Source: a virus
Reading direction: 5' to 3' (one strand)
Length of the DNA: 21,737 nt
IMG/VR virus record: IMGVR_UViG_3300020401_000112
Coordinates: 1 to 21,737 of that record
Shown: piece after piece, positions 4,755-12,963 of the stretch
Numbering within the stretch: the stretch's first letter is position 1
How the letters are laid out: every line of letters starts with the position of its first letter
Translations under genes and position numbers: made by a program
The notes under the pieces: model-generated
What the model was told of the DNA's origin: nothing
The model's input: only the letters and a program-made list of their open reading frames with translations
Databases searched by the model: none

Positions 4755-4777
4755 ATAATCTAATATTATACCCCACA

Positions 4778-5308
4778 CTAGGCTTTTATCTCTTGTGCCA
4801 TGATAAAGCTAACACCTCTCTCGTGTGAGTTATTATCGGTATCAGAAACTGTTCTATTTATATATAAAATTCCAGTTCCACTTGTAGGATAATATCCATC
4901 AAATGCTAAACTATATGTTATTTGTGAAGTCGTATTATGTCCACTATCAAAATAAATACAATCTACTACCTCGGGTGTTGAAGCGGCATTTTGGTCGGTA
5001 TAGGCATCAACAGGAGTCGCAATTCCTGTACGTCTACTACCAGCTGTATCTGCTTTTAATGCCGTGCTATCTCTTAAAAAATAAAACATAGTATTTGCAG
5101 TCCAATAACTTGCACTATACTCACAAAACAAAGTAGATTGTATTTTAATAATAGAGTTACTAAAAGAAGGAGTTATGTTTACTGCTAAACCAGTTACTGT
5201 TGTTTGAGTATTTGCACTAATGCCTGTTACTTGACTTGCTGTAGTAACTTGTGTGTATTGTGTTTGTAAAATACTACCACTTGGGAAATTTAATTTTGTT
5301 AATGGCAT
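4778..5308 (-). CDS. Putative tail-fibre tip or appendage protein (176 aa)
   Basis: A 176-aa beta-rich, Thr/Ser/Asn-rich protein that starts MPLTKLNFPSGSILQTQYT and ends with a HERGVSFIMAQEIKA segment. The start (PSGSILQ) and the end (RG-SFI-A-EI) are typical of distal fibre or receptor-binding domains in T4-like and other marine phages. It is the last appendage gene before the lysis region. Role in host binding is inferred from position and composition; no catalytic motif is seen. Confidence 0.6.
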   Translation of the reverse strand: MPLTKLNFPSGSILQTQYTQVTTASQVTGISANTQTTVTGLAVNITPSFSNSIIKIQSTLFCEYSASYWTANTMFYFLRDSTALKADTAGSRRTGIATPVDAYTDQNAASTPEVVDCIYFDSGHNTTSQITYSLAFDGYYPTSGTGILYINRTVSDTDNNSHERGVSFIMAQEIKA

Positions 5309-5311
5309 AAT

Positions 5312-5527
5312 CTACCCACCTATTAATGCTTTAATTTCATCATCTGTTAAACCTAATTTTTTTAGTTTGGTTGTTGCAGATGTTTTTTTTGTTTCTTTAT
5401 CTTCTAATTTTTTTCTTGATTCTGCTGTAAGTTTTTTATTTTCTTCTGCATCTTTCTCTCTTTCAGATATTTCATTAGAAGTTAATTTTATTAACTTATC
5501 ATTTACCATTTTAAATTTATCAGCCAT
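5312..5527 (-). CDS. Small charged coiled-coil protein, fibre-associated (71 aa)
   Basis: A 71-aa protein of mostly Lys and Glu: NEISEREKDAEENKKL and on through a long helix, ending KKLGLTDDEIKALIGG. The LGLT-DEI-AL ending and a -KL(T)-EI-ERE- start are seen in small helical proteins encoded beside fibre genes in many phages, sometimes called fibre assembly or chaperone proteins. Its ATG overlaps the stop of the 361-aa fibre gene (TAATG). The assembly role is an inference from this coupling. Confidence 0.55.
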   Translation of the reverse strand: MADKFKMVNDKLIKLTSNEISEREKDAEENKKLTAESRKKLEDKETKKTSATTKLKKLGLTDDEIKALIGG

Positions 5528-6612
5528 TATACAATTCCATATAATTTAAGAGTTGAGCCACTTGTTATATTACCACTATCAAAATATAATCTAATACCAT
5601 TCACAACATCTCCAGCATTTGCTGGTATTAAATGTGTACTAAAATGATTAGCAAATGGTGCTCCAGTTGTATATCCTATTGTTGCTTGCCCCATTAATGT
5701 CCAAGGTAAATTTGTATTATTTACATTGTGCATATGAAAATGACCACTAATACCCTCTCCCGAAGCATTACCAATGTTACTTACATTAAATTTTCCAGTA
5801 GGATTTGCATTACTCCCCTCATAACTTGAACTTCCCATTCCCCCAATTTCAAATCCATAGATATGACCAGTTTGTCTTGTTCCACCAACAAAAACTTGTA
5901 CTCTAAAATCTTCGTTATCAACTGAATCTTTAAAAGAAAAAATACAAAAATAATCATCATAAGTAGAATTTATATAAGTTGAATCTATATCATAATATGC
6001 AACAGCACTTCCTAAAGTTACATCAAGTAATTGTACTAAACCACCACCATCACCAAAAGATAATTGACCAACGCCAGTTGTTCCCGAACCTGTAACTGAA
6101 TCAACTTTTAAAAATTTACCAGCGGTTACATTCCCAGTTGGAAATTTAAGTGTATACGATTGATTTGCTGAATGTGCTGGTGATTGTAATTTAATACCAT
6201 GACTATTTTGTTCACAATTTAATTGTAAAGCCCCAGCGGTTGTTCCGTCACCTTTTATTTGTAACCCAGCATTTGAAGATGTGGTTGTAAAATTAGTTTT
6301 TGCATTAGTAACTGTATTATCACTTGGCGTTCCGATATCCAGCACATTACCTAATACCATAATAAAATCTATACTATCTGATGAAGATAATGTGCCACTA
6401 GAAGGCAGAAAAGTTATTGTTGAACCCGAAACACTAAAAGCTGTGTTTGGGGCTTGTATAACGCCATTTAAGCTAACAATCATATGATTAGCTGATTCGG
6501 GTGTAAATGCTACACCACCATTTAATAGATTATAAGTGTTTGTATTTGAAGCTGTTATTGCATCTAAAACTACATAATTGCCCTGTTGTGGTGATTTACC
6601 TATATATGCCAT
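5527..6612 (-). CDS. Tail fibre protein (361 aa)
   Basis: A 361-aa protein that starts MAYIGKSPQQGNYVVLDAIT, the widespread M-YIGK-P beginning of marine-phage fibre or appendage proteins. It continues with a beta-rich region containing MIVSLNGVIQAP and GSTITFLPSSGTLSSSDSID, a repetitive Thr/Ser/Asn shaft (about 115-185), and a compact C-terminal domain (about 195-361) likely to form the trimeric or receptor-facing end. It sits within five appendage genes downstream of the J-like hub. Tail location is strong by context; the receptor role is inferred. Confidence 0.75.
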   Translation of the reverse strand: MAYIGKSPQQGNYVVLDAITASNTNTYNLLNGGVAFTPESANHMIVSLNGVIQAPNTAFSVSGSTITFLPSSGTLSSSDSIDFIMVLGNVLDIGTPSDNTVTNAKTNFTTTSSNAGLQIKGDGTTAGALQLNCEQNSHGIKLQSPAHSANQSYTLKFPTGNVTAGKFLKVDSVTGSGTTGVGQLSFGDGGGLVQLLDVTLGSAVAYYDIDSTYINSTYDDYFCIFSFKDSVDNEDFRVQVFVGGTRQTGHIYGFEIGGMGSSSYEGSNANPTGKFNVSNIGNASGEGISGHFHMHNVNNTNLPWTLMGQATIGYTTGAPFANHFSTHLIPANAGDVVNGIRLYFDSGNITSGSTLKLYGIV

Positions 6613-6620
6613 AAATTATC

Positions 6621-6917
6621 CTAAATATCGGGTTGTGCTTCTCTAAATGATTTAAATGCTTTCTTTACAGAATCAGTCCATATAGCTTTGGCTACTGCTT
6701 GGACTCTTGAATCTTCACTACTTATATCAGTATCAGTATGTGTCCATTTATCATTAGAATAATCTTTTACACTTTTACATGGCTGTATAAAATGTCTATG
6801 TGAAGTTCTTGATATTTCTACACCATCTTCTTTCACGACAGTATCAGTTTTAATTTGTATATCCCATTGATTAACAACTTCAATTTTAACTACTTCTGTT
6901 TCTTTTGTTATTGCCAT
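6621..6917 (-). CDS. Small tail-appendage associated protein (98 aa)
   Basis: A 98-aa soluble protein beginning AITKETEVVKIEVVNQWDIQ, with a beta-rich first half (TDTVVKEDGVEISRTSHRHF) and a helical end (SRVQAVAKAIWTDSVKKAF). The pattern AITKETE-KIEVV, KEDG-EISR and AIWT--VKKA recurs in small hypothetical proteins located among fibre genes of marine phages. It is packed between two fibre genes with only a few bases either side. Function unknown; a structural role at the tail tip is likely from context. Confidence 0.6.
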   Translation of the reverse strand: MAITKETEVVKIEVVNQWDIQIKTDTVVKEDGVEISRTSHRHFIQPCKSVKDYSNDKWTHTDTDISSEDSRVQAVAKAIWTDSVKKAFKSFREAQPDI

Positions 6918-6926
6918 ATTTAATCC

Positions 6927-7637
6927 TTATGCTGTTTTATAAAAAATAGTTCCCGATATATTTAAACTATCACCACTCACCAAACTCTCTGGAAATCCAT
7001 CAATATTACCTCTACGATTTCTTATAAACTTTGCTCTATTGTCTCCTCCTTTTGCTCTTAAAGTACAATATTCAAAAGATGAAGAGTAATCTACATTTTG
7101 CAAATGACCTAGAGAACAGCCAAAATAAGTTGTAACCCCACTTGGTAAAGAAAAAGGTAAACTTCCTACACCAACAGTACTGCCATTTGATGAACTAGGA
7201 AAAGTTCCAGAAAAATAAAAACTTGCCCAAACATAACCACCTATTTTTACATAATTACCCTCTACTACTGAAGCTGAAGCTGTACTTGAATCACCATGTA
7301 CTGTAGGTGTCCATGTACCCTCCTCATAATCGTCAAATAAATTTGAAGCAGTTGCCGAATTTACCCCTAAATAAATACCATAACTTGCATTACTTGGTAA
7401 AAGATTACCCGAACTTTCTGACCAATTATCTAAACCACCACCTACTAAACTTGCATCTATTCTTTTTAAAACTCCACCATCACTAATTAAAAATTCATCT
7501 GTATCAGCGGGTGTAGATGTAAGAGCATCAAATCCACTAATTGCCGTATCACCTATATGTGTATTATTAATAATATCAGTTGCAATATCTGATGATGTTA
7601 ATGGAACTGTTGCTGGTTGTACTCCTATAAATCCCAT
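6927..7637 (-). CDS. Tail fibre protein (236 aa)
   Basis: A 236-aa protein starting MGFIGVQPATVPLTSSDI, a short N-terminal motif shared with many fibre proteins and similar to the M-YIGK-P start of the 361-aa fibre. A helical or shaft region includes PADTDEFLISDGGVLKRID. A C-terminal domain opens with LFDDYEEGTWTPTVHG, a recurring motif of phage fibre heads, followed by alternating strands (GNYVKIGGYVWASFYFSG). An AGGTG ribosome-binding site lies five bases before the ATG. It probably contributes a separate fibre or side appendage. Confidence 0.75.
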   Translation of the reverse strand: MGFIGVQPATVPLTSSDIATDIINNTHIGDTAISGFDALTSTPADTDEFLISDGGVLKRIDASLVGGGLDNWSESSGNLLPSNASYGIYLGVNSATASNLFDDYEEGTWTPTVHGDSSTASASVVEGNYVKIGGYVWASFYFSGTFPSSSNGSTVGVGSLPFSLPSGVTTYFGCSLGHLQNVDYSSSFEYCTLRAKGGDNRAKFIRNRRGNIDGFPESLVSGDSLNISGTIFYKTA

Positions 7638-7644
7638 ATTACAC

Positions 7645-7995
7645 CTATGTAATCTCTAAAATACTTAATGTAGCATCAATTTTTCCCGCTACACTACAAT
7701 CAATTTTCAAAACATCTGTTGCTTGAACAACAACTTTACCACCAGTTAAAAGTTCTAATGTTGAGCCAACTGGTATTGAAACATCTTTTGCTAATAAAAC
7801 TGTTTCGTTTGTTTCTGTGTCTGATGTATCTGAAACAAGTTGGACATCAACTGTAACTGTCGCTGTGTGAATATTACAAAGTAACAACCCAATTACAACT
7901 GTTGTTGTTGAACTGGGTACTGTGTAAAGGGTTAGCGGTGTTCCCGCACTTGCGGGCATTGCCCCATTTGTTTTAACTTTAAATGTATTTGCCAT
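7645..7995 (-). CDS. Small beta-sandwich tail-tip protein (116 aa)
   Basis: A 116-aa, nearly all-beta protein rich in Thr and Val (TPLTLYTVPSSTTTVVIGLL, CNIHTATVTVDVQLVSDTS, VLLAKDVSIPVGSTLELL). The pattern of a YTVP loop, a CNIH/C-N strand and an IPVGSTLEL strand is common in small proteins next to fibre genes of marine phages. Those are probably decoration or appendage domains. Closely packed between the 104-aa and 236-aa appendage genes. No enzyme motif. Confidence 0.65.
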   Translation of the reverse strand: MANTFKVKTNGAMPASAGTPLTLYTVPSSTTTVVIGLLLCNIHTATVTVDVQLVSDTSDTETNETVLLAKDVSIPVGSTLELLTGGKVVVQATDVLKIDCSVAGKIDATLSILEIT

Positions 7996-8004
7996 TTATC
8001 CCCC

Positions 8005-8319
8005 TTATCCAAGTGCTATTGCTAAAGGTAGTGCATTTGGGTCTGTTTCCGAAATTGTTCCCGTAACCGACATATTACTTGAAATTGCATTACTACTTAT
8101 ATTAATTTGAAATAATTCAACATTATCTGAACCATCATTTATCTTAACTTTTAAAACTCCGCTTGTGCCATTATCAACCCATATAGTGCCTGTAGTTACC
8201 GAACTAGGGGCAGAACTTCCTATATGCGAACTATTAAGAGCAGATAAAATATTGTTAAGTTCAGTTCTAAAACTGCTGAAGCCTTGATTGGCTAAACTTA
8301 CATCTGATACTTGTGCCAT
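8005..8319 (-). CDS. Small fibre/baseplate-associated protein (104 aa)
   Basis: A 104-aa protein with a helical N-terminus (NQGFSSFRTELNNILSALNS), then HIGSSAPSSVTTGTIWVDN and a strand-rich end. The phrase ALNSSH-GSSAPS--GTIW-D followed by LK---DG---- is a widespread N-terminal fibre module in marine phages, usually attached to long fibres; here it is nearly free-standing. It immediately follows the J-like hub. A role joining appendages to the hub is inferred. Confidence 0.6.
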   Translation of the reverse strand: MAQVSDVSLANQGFSSFRTELNNILSALNSSHIGSSAPSSVTTGTIWVDNGTSGVLKVKINDGSDNVELFQINISSNAISSNMSVTGTISETDPNALPLAIALG

Positions 8320-8339
8320 AATATTTTTATACCTTTTTT

Positions 8340-11300
8340 TTAACTACTTTGCAAACCATAACCTTTAGCAATATAATCAAAAGTTCTATCAACAGCCCCG
8401 CCACTTGAGTTTGCAAAAGCTATTGTAAAGCCATTTACTGTTTTAGAACTTATTGTAAAAACATCTCCAGTTGCCATGTTTTGTGCAGAAATACCTACTG
8501 CTGGAACTGCGTAAAATGGGTTCGTATATGTAATTGTTTTTGTTCCGCTTGAAGTTTGCAAATCATTCTCCGCAAAAGTTCTTTCTTCCATGTTCAATTT
8601 TATATCAATTTGTTTTACATTGCTAGAAGTTTGATTATCGTCATTTGTTAATTTTAATCTAAATTTAGCAAATTTAAATTTAAATGTTGCTGATTGACTT
8701 ATGTCACCGAAGTTTGTGCAATCTGCTAATGATGTTGTTGATGTTGCAATTTGTACCCTATGAAAAGCATGAATTTGTTCTGTACCATCAAAAGGGGCTT
8801 TTGCTGAATCAAAAAACAATGCACCCCGACCACTATCAAACAAATCATAAGGGTTTTCTGCATCAAGTGTAATACTTGGCTCAACATTCCCGTCATAAAT
8901 TTGCGGTAATGAAAGTGAGTTTATAAAATTATAAAACCCTTTAGAATCTCTATTTGAATCATTAAAATTAGGGTTTGATGTTGTATCTGTTCCACCTAAT
9001 TCAAAATCACCTGTTGGGCTATCAAAATTTCCAACTGTATCGTCAAAATCTGTAACAGTATCAAGGGTTAAAATAGTATCACCCGAAGTATCTACTTTTA
9101 CAGCTAATGGGAAACTTGTGTCCATTTGGTCTAATGCTGTAAATGTATTTGGTATTTCTGAAAAAGTTGATATTTGCTGATATGCTTGAATGCCCGAAAT
9201 GTTGGTTGAAATAATTGTAGCTTCTGCGGAAGTGTTTCCGTTTTTATCTACTGCCTTTATTAGATATGAACCTACTCTTGCGGGTACGATTGCATTATCA
9301 CATTTTCTTCTAGGACATCGAACAAGATTTGTTGAATTTAGCCAGTTTGCACCAGTTGTCACATTTTGATATCTAATTTCATAAAAAGAAATATCTAAAT
9401 CACTATTTGCAGAAGGTGGTGTCCAAGTCAATTTTAAATGGTCTTGTCCATGTAGTTCAACCGCAAAATCTTCAACATTACTAGGAGCATCAACACCACC
9501 GATAATAACCCTTGTCGTAGAAATAAAAGTGCTTTTTGAACCAATAGTATTTACTGCCCTTGCTCTAACTTGGTATGTTGCACCATCAATAACATTAAGA
9601 TGTTGATATTCAAGTATTTTTCCAACTGCTATTTCTCTAAATTCATCGCTTACAGCATTACCGCTTGGGTCTAAAGTTTGTTTGATTTGAACTTCATAAT
9701 TATCGACAAATAAATCCGTTGAAGCACCTATCGTAATTAACAATCTTGTTATAACAATTCCGTCTGCATATTCGACTAATTCATCATCTAAAGTTAAACT
9801 TGCTGGTGGTAATACACTAAAAGGATTGGGTAAAACTGTATCGGGTATTGTTGGCACTTCTTGTTGTGTTCCAAATGTATAAAAACTATCTTGATGTTCT
9901 GAACATTGTAAACTTACTGTATGGTCTGAATTTATAGTCAAACCTTGAACCCTAAATGGCTTTGCGGAAAATGCTGGTGTTGCATGGGTAATATTCACAA
10001 TATCACCGATAGACAAATCAAGGGCTGTAGCGTCTGCTGTGAGGGATATGTCTAAACTTGACCTAGACCGCCTTAAAATGATTTCTGCCATTTCTTGGGC
10101 TTGATATGGGCTTGTAAACATGGAAAAATCAAACCTACCTTCTAAAAGCAACCCGCCATCTGCTGTTTTCATGGTTGCGTGTTGGTCTGCACTTGCCAAA
10201 CCAGTTTCATCTACTGGTGGAAATTGTGCTGTATCTGATTGAAAGTTTTTATCGGGATTTATAAAACTTACGATAACCCTATTATATCTTGAGTTTTTAT
10301 TCTTACTTTGAATACTAATGCCATTAATAATATTATCTTCAGTTAAAGAAATAGAAGCCGAACCGCTTGTTTCTACTAAAATATTATATACACCCGAACT
10401 AAAATCTAAATATGACCTTGAACCCCTAACAAAGTTTTTGACATTATCTATTGCTTTAACCGATGTATCAACAACAGTATGGCTGTCCATCAAATCAATC
10501 TGACTTGCACCGCTGAACGGGGTTATATTTGTATCACAAACATCGGTTGCGGTTTGCCAATCTGCAAAATTACTATCGAAATAGCTGTTAGGTATTCCCA
10601 TACCAAATCTTTCATTTCTTAAATAATCTAATAACTGAAGTATTGGATTATCTGAATATTCCCATGTAGTGCTGTCATCTTTTCTGTGACTACCGCTTCC
10701 GCCTGTAACTGTACTGTCTAAGTTTGGATTATATATTTTTCTTCCTTGAACAATAGCTTGAACAGTTGGTAATGAACCAAATTTATCAGCGTTCCATTCA
10801 AAACGAATTGCTAAATAGGCAAGACCTCTTAATCTGTGGTTGCTTGTCCATGAAGTTAAAGTGGATAAAAGTGTTGAAGCTGTTTGGCTGTCTGTTCCAT
10901 AATGCGGTTCAACAGTAATCAAACTTGAACTATCAAAAAAATTTACATCACTACTTGCAACAGTTCTTTGAACATTGTCTTGTAAATCCCCGCTAAAAGT
11001 TACCTCTTTGTCATTTACAAATATTTTTGTTATATCATTTATTTCGCCTTCACTTAAAACAATAGCCATATAAAGATATTGATTATCTGTTCCCGATGTT
11101 TGCAAAAATACAACATTACCCCCGACTTTTCTTGTTCCGTAAACTATAGGAATATGTGCATTTGCGGTGAATTTATTGACCAAAACACCTTTTGCCTGTT
11201 GTTCTGCAAAATTATCACCAAATTCGGGTATATCGGGCATTGGAACAAGCCAACCGATAACATCTTCAACAACATCAACAACAATTTCGACAACATCTTC

Positions 11301-11348
11301 GATAATATCGACAATGCCATCAATAATATCTCCAACAAATCCGCACAT
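8340..11348 (-). CDS. Central tail hub / host-specificity protein, lambda gpJ-like (1002 aa)
   Basis: The largest gene of the window. A short hydrophobic/acidic heptad-like N-terminus (IIDGIVDIIEDVVEIVVDVV) precedes a hub region (ANAHIPIVYGTRKVGGNVVF, YLYMAIVLSEGEINDI) typical of gpJ-type tip proteins. DISLTADATALDLSIGDIV through PFRVQGLTINSDHTVSLQ (about 430-485) is the attachment-domain signature. One fibronectin type III-like domain follows (about 625-715, LKLTWTPPSANSDLDISFYE), then a fibre-like C-terminus. It would close the tail tube and connect to receptor-binding parts. ATG follows directly on the stop of the GNAT gene; GGAG is about nine bases upstream. Confidence 0.88.
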   Translation of the reverse strand: MCGFVGDIIDGIVDIIEDVVEIVVDVVEDVIGWLVPMPDIPEFGDNFAEQQAKGVLVNKFTANAHIPIVYGTRKVGGNVVFLQTSGTDNQYLYMAIVLSEGEINDITKIFVNDKEVTFSGDLQDNVQRTVASSDVNFFDSSSLITVEPHYGTDSQTASTLLSTLTSWTSNHRLRGLAYLAIRFEWNADKFGSLPTVQAIVQGRKIYNPNLDSTVTGGSGSHRKDDSTTWEYSDNPILQLLDYLRNERFGMGIPNSYFDSNFADWQTATDVCDTNITPFSGASQIDLMDSHTVVDTSVKAIDNVKNFVRGSRSYLDFSSGVYNILVETSGSASISLTEDNIINGISIQSKNKNSRYNRVIVSFINPDKNFQSDTAQFPPVDETGLASADQHATMKTADGGLLLEGRFDFSMFTSPYQAQEMAEIILRRSRSSLDISLTADATALDLSIGDIVNITHATPAFSAKPFRVQGLTINSDHTVSLQCSEHQDSFYTFGTQQEVPTIPDTVLPNPFSVLPPASLTLDDELVEYADGIVITRLLITIGASTDLFVDNYEVQIKQTLDPSGNAVSDEFREIAVGKILEYQHLNVIDGATYQVRARAVNTIGSKSTFISTTRVIIGGVDAPSNVEDFAVELHGQDHLKLTWTPPSANSDLDISFYEIRYQNVTTGANWLNSTNLVRCPRRKCDNAIVPARVGSYLIKAVDKNGNTSAEATIISTNISGIQAYQQISTFSEIPNTFTALDQMDTSFPLAVKVDTSGDTILTLDTVTDFDDTVGNFDSPTGDFELGGTDTTSNPNFNDSNRDSKGFYNFINSLSLPQIYDGNVEPSITLDAENPYDLFDSGRGALFFDSAKAPFDGTEQIHAFHRVQIATSTTSLADCTNFGDISQSATFKFKFAKFRLKLTNDDNQTSSNVKQIDIKLNMEERTFAENDLQTSSGTKTITYTNPFYAVPAVGISAQNMATGDVFTISSKTVNGFTIAFANSSGGAVDRTFDYIAKGYGLQSS

Positions 11349-11792
11349 TTAGAGCAATCTCCAGTTACTACCCATATTTTCAAATCCTAGTTTTTTAAAT
11401 ACTGGGTCTATTTGTAAGCCTGTTGTTACCCCCAAAACAATCGGCAATCCATTTGCAATTTTTTTTACGCTTTCAATCATAGTTTTTACAAGTTTGTAAT
11501 TTCTAAAACTTTTCTTTATGTAAATGACATGAATATTTATCATTTGCCCTTTGCTAAACCAAAATTCTGATTTGTGAAATATACAACAGCCTATAAGGAC
11601 ATTTTTGTCTAAATCTTTTAAAAGAATAATTTTGCCCTTTTGTAATATTGTATTAATAAAAGTTGTGAGTTTACCTTTATCAATATCGGGAAAATTTAGG
11701 TCTACCAAATCAACTTCTTTGAACTCTACCAATAAATCATAAATGTTTTGAAAATCTTTTTTTTCTGCTTGGTATAAATGTACGCTTGTCAT
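11349..11792 (-). CDS. GNAT-fold protein in the tail module, degenerate acetyl-CoA loop (147 aa)
   Basis: A 147-aa protein with a GNAT layout: N-terminal helices (YDLLVEFKEVDL), strands (IILLKDLDKNVLIGCCIFHK), a long strand plus helix (INIHVIYIKKSFRNYKLVKT) and a C-terminal strand ending FKKLGFENMGSNW. The R-x-x-G-x-G/A loop that binds acetyl-CoA reads RNYKLVK, lacking the glycines, so enzymatic activity is doubtful. It lies between the L-like protein (ATGA overlap) and the hub gene. The lambda counterparts gpK (peptidase) and gpI are absent. It could have a structural or modified catalytic role. Confidence 0.65.
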   Translation of the reverse strand: MTSVHLYQAEKKDFQNIYDLLVEFKEVDLVDLNFPDIDKGKLTTFINTILQKGKIILLKDLDKNVLIGCCIFHKSEFWFSKGQMINIHVIYIKKSFRNYKLVKTMIESVKKIANGLPIVLGVTTGLQIDPVFKKLGFENMGSNWRLL

Positions 11793-12355
11793 ACCCTACC
11801 CCATTTAATATCTCTAACTGTAAGGGCAGAAAACTCCATGCCTTTATCGGAACTAAAAAATCTTTGTTGTGAATTATCTGTTGTTGTTCTTCCGCTAGTT
11901 TTGGAAAAATTAGCCCAATGTGAAGTGATTGTTAAAACTACACTTGCTGTTTGTGTCGTATCTGTAATTTTAAACTGGTCAATCGTTCCGTAAAAAAGTA
12001 AAAAAGGATTTGATATTAATGCCATATTTGAATCTAAAAAGCCCCTGTAAATAAAGACATCATCATTAATAATATTCTCATTTAAAACAAGTGATACATA
12101 TGTTTGGTCAACACCCGAAAGACTTAATGACAAACTGTTTTTTGTTGGCTGATTTGTTTCACTAATATTTGTTATTCCTCTTAAATGTCCATTTGCTAAA
12201 TAGGTTCTTGATGAACCCGAAACATTTGAAACTATATTAAAACTTGCATTGGTCAAATAAACAGGTGTGCCAAAACCTAATTCAACTAACATAACAGGTT
12301 CAATATTACCTGTTGCTAGTTCTGTTTTTACTGCACTTGATAGACCTCTAGCCAC
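11789..12355 (-). CDS. Tail-tip protein, DUF2163/lambda gpL-like (188 aa)
   Basis: A 188-aa beta-rich protein. It begins ARGLSSAVKTELATGNIEPV and has the signature PFLLFYGTIDQFKITDT, then SHWANFSKTSGRTTTDNSQQ and RFFSSDKGMEFSALTVRD, ending IKWG. The combination of LF-G-ID, a strand, a terminal Q-R-----DKG-EF and KWG is that of the DUF2163-type tail assembly proteins equivalent to lambda gpL. The start is GTG (12353-12355) overlapping the previous stop (TAGTG). It is expected at the distal tail beneath the hub. It lacks the cysteines of gpL that bind an iron-sulfur cluster. Confidence 0.7.
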   Translation of the reverse strand: MARGLSSAVKTELATGNIEPVMLVELGFGTPVYLTNASFNIVSNVSGSSRTYLANGHLRGITNISETNQPTKNSLSLSLSGVDQTYVSLVLNENIINDDVFIYRGFLDSNMALISNPFLLFYGTIDQFKITDTTQTASVVLTITSHWANFSKTSGRTTTDNSQQRFFSSDKGMEFSALTVRDIKWGRV

Positions 12356-12963
12356 TATAAACTTTCTCGAACATCAAATTCATAAGAAAAAAGTAAATTA
12401 CCATTTTTATCATTTGAATTTGTGTTAAATTCTTGAACATCACTTGTTAAATATACTGTAAATGGCACACTATCATAAGTGACCGCACTATTGTCCGCTA
12501 ATGCTTCCCTTAATGGTGGTTCTATTGTAACTGTTGCAGAATTACTTGAAGAAGTTACATCATCAACAACCATATAAACTTTATCATGTGCAAATTTAAT
12601 AAAATCACCAGCTTTTAATCTACCCGCACCATCACTAGCAAAACCATCTATGGCTATTGTAGTATCTGCAACCGCATGACTTCCATTGACAAGTAATGTG
12701 CCAGTTTCATTTCCTAAAGCATTGAAATAACTGGGAAAAGTAACTGTAAAATTTTCTTTTCTTGACCTTTGTTTCATAATAAAAGCTTGTATCGGGGCAA
12801 AATCTGCCCGTGTCATCGGCTGATATTGTATTGTAAAACTAAAATGCTGACCTTGAATTTGCCTTCTAAAAGTCTTGCCACTATCTGTTTCACTAAACAA
12901 AGTTTTCTGATTACTTTTAAGATTAATCGCTGTAAAATCTGTATTTGGTAATGCACCACTCAT
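12355..12963 (-). CDS. Minor tail / distal tail-tip protein (202 aa)
   Basis: A 202-aa beta-rich protein between tape measure and L-like protein, the slot of lambda gpM or the distal tail protein. Notable stretches: FSETDSGKTFRRQIQGQHFS, FTIQYQPMTRADFAPIQAF and a C-terminal EFNTNSNDKNGNLLFSYEFD. The middle region (about 95-150, GSHAVADTTIAIDGF then GRLKAGDFIKFAHDKVYMVV) looks like an inserted small beta barrel as in many distal tail proteins. Its start overlaps the tape-measure stop by ATGA. Assignment is mainly by order. Confidence 0.65.
   Translation of the reverse strand: MSGALPNTDFTAINLKSNQKTLFSETDSGKTFRRQIQGQHFSFTIQYQPMTRADFAPIQAFIMKQRSRKENFTVTFPSYFNALGNETGTLLVNGSHAVADTTIAIDGFASDGAGRLKAGDFIKFAHDKVYMVVDDVTSSSNSATVTIEPPLREALADNSAVTYDSVPFTVYLTSDVQEFNTNSNDKNGNLLFSYEFDVRESL

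Noticed and set aside
4765-4770. TATAAT on the minus strand upstream of the lysis cassette
   Set aside because: At 16-18 bases upstream there is no -35-like hexamer and no extended -10, and the region is AT-rich. A promoter here cannot be supported.
8340-11348. Several opposite-strand and alternate-frame ORFs of 60-100 codons across the tail hub and other structural genes
   Set aside because: They lie entirely inside strongly supported genes, have no ribosome-binding sites and show low-complexity shadow sequences.
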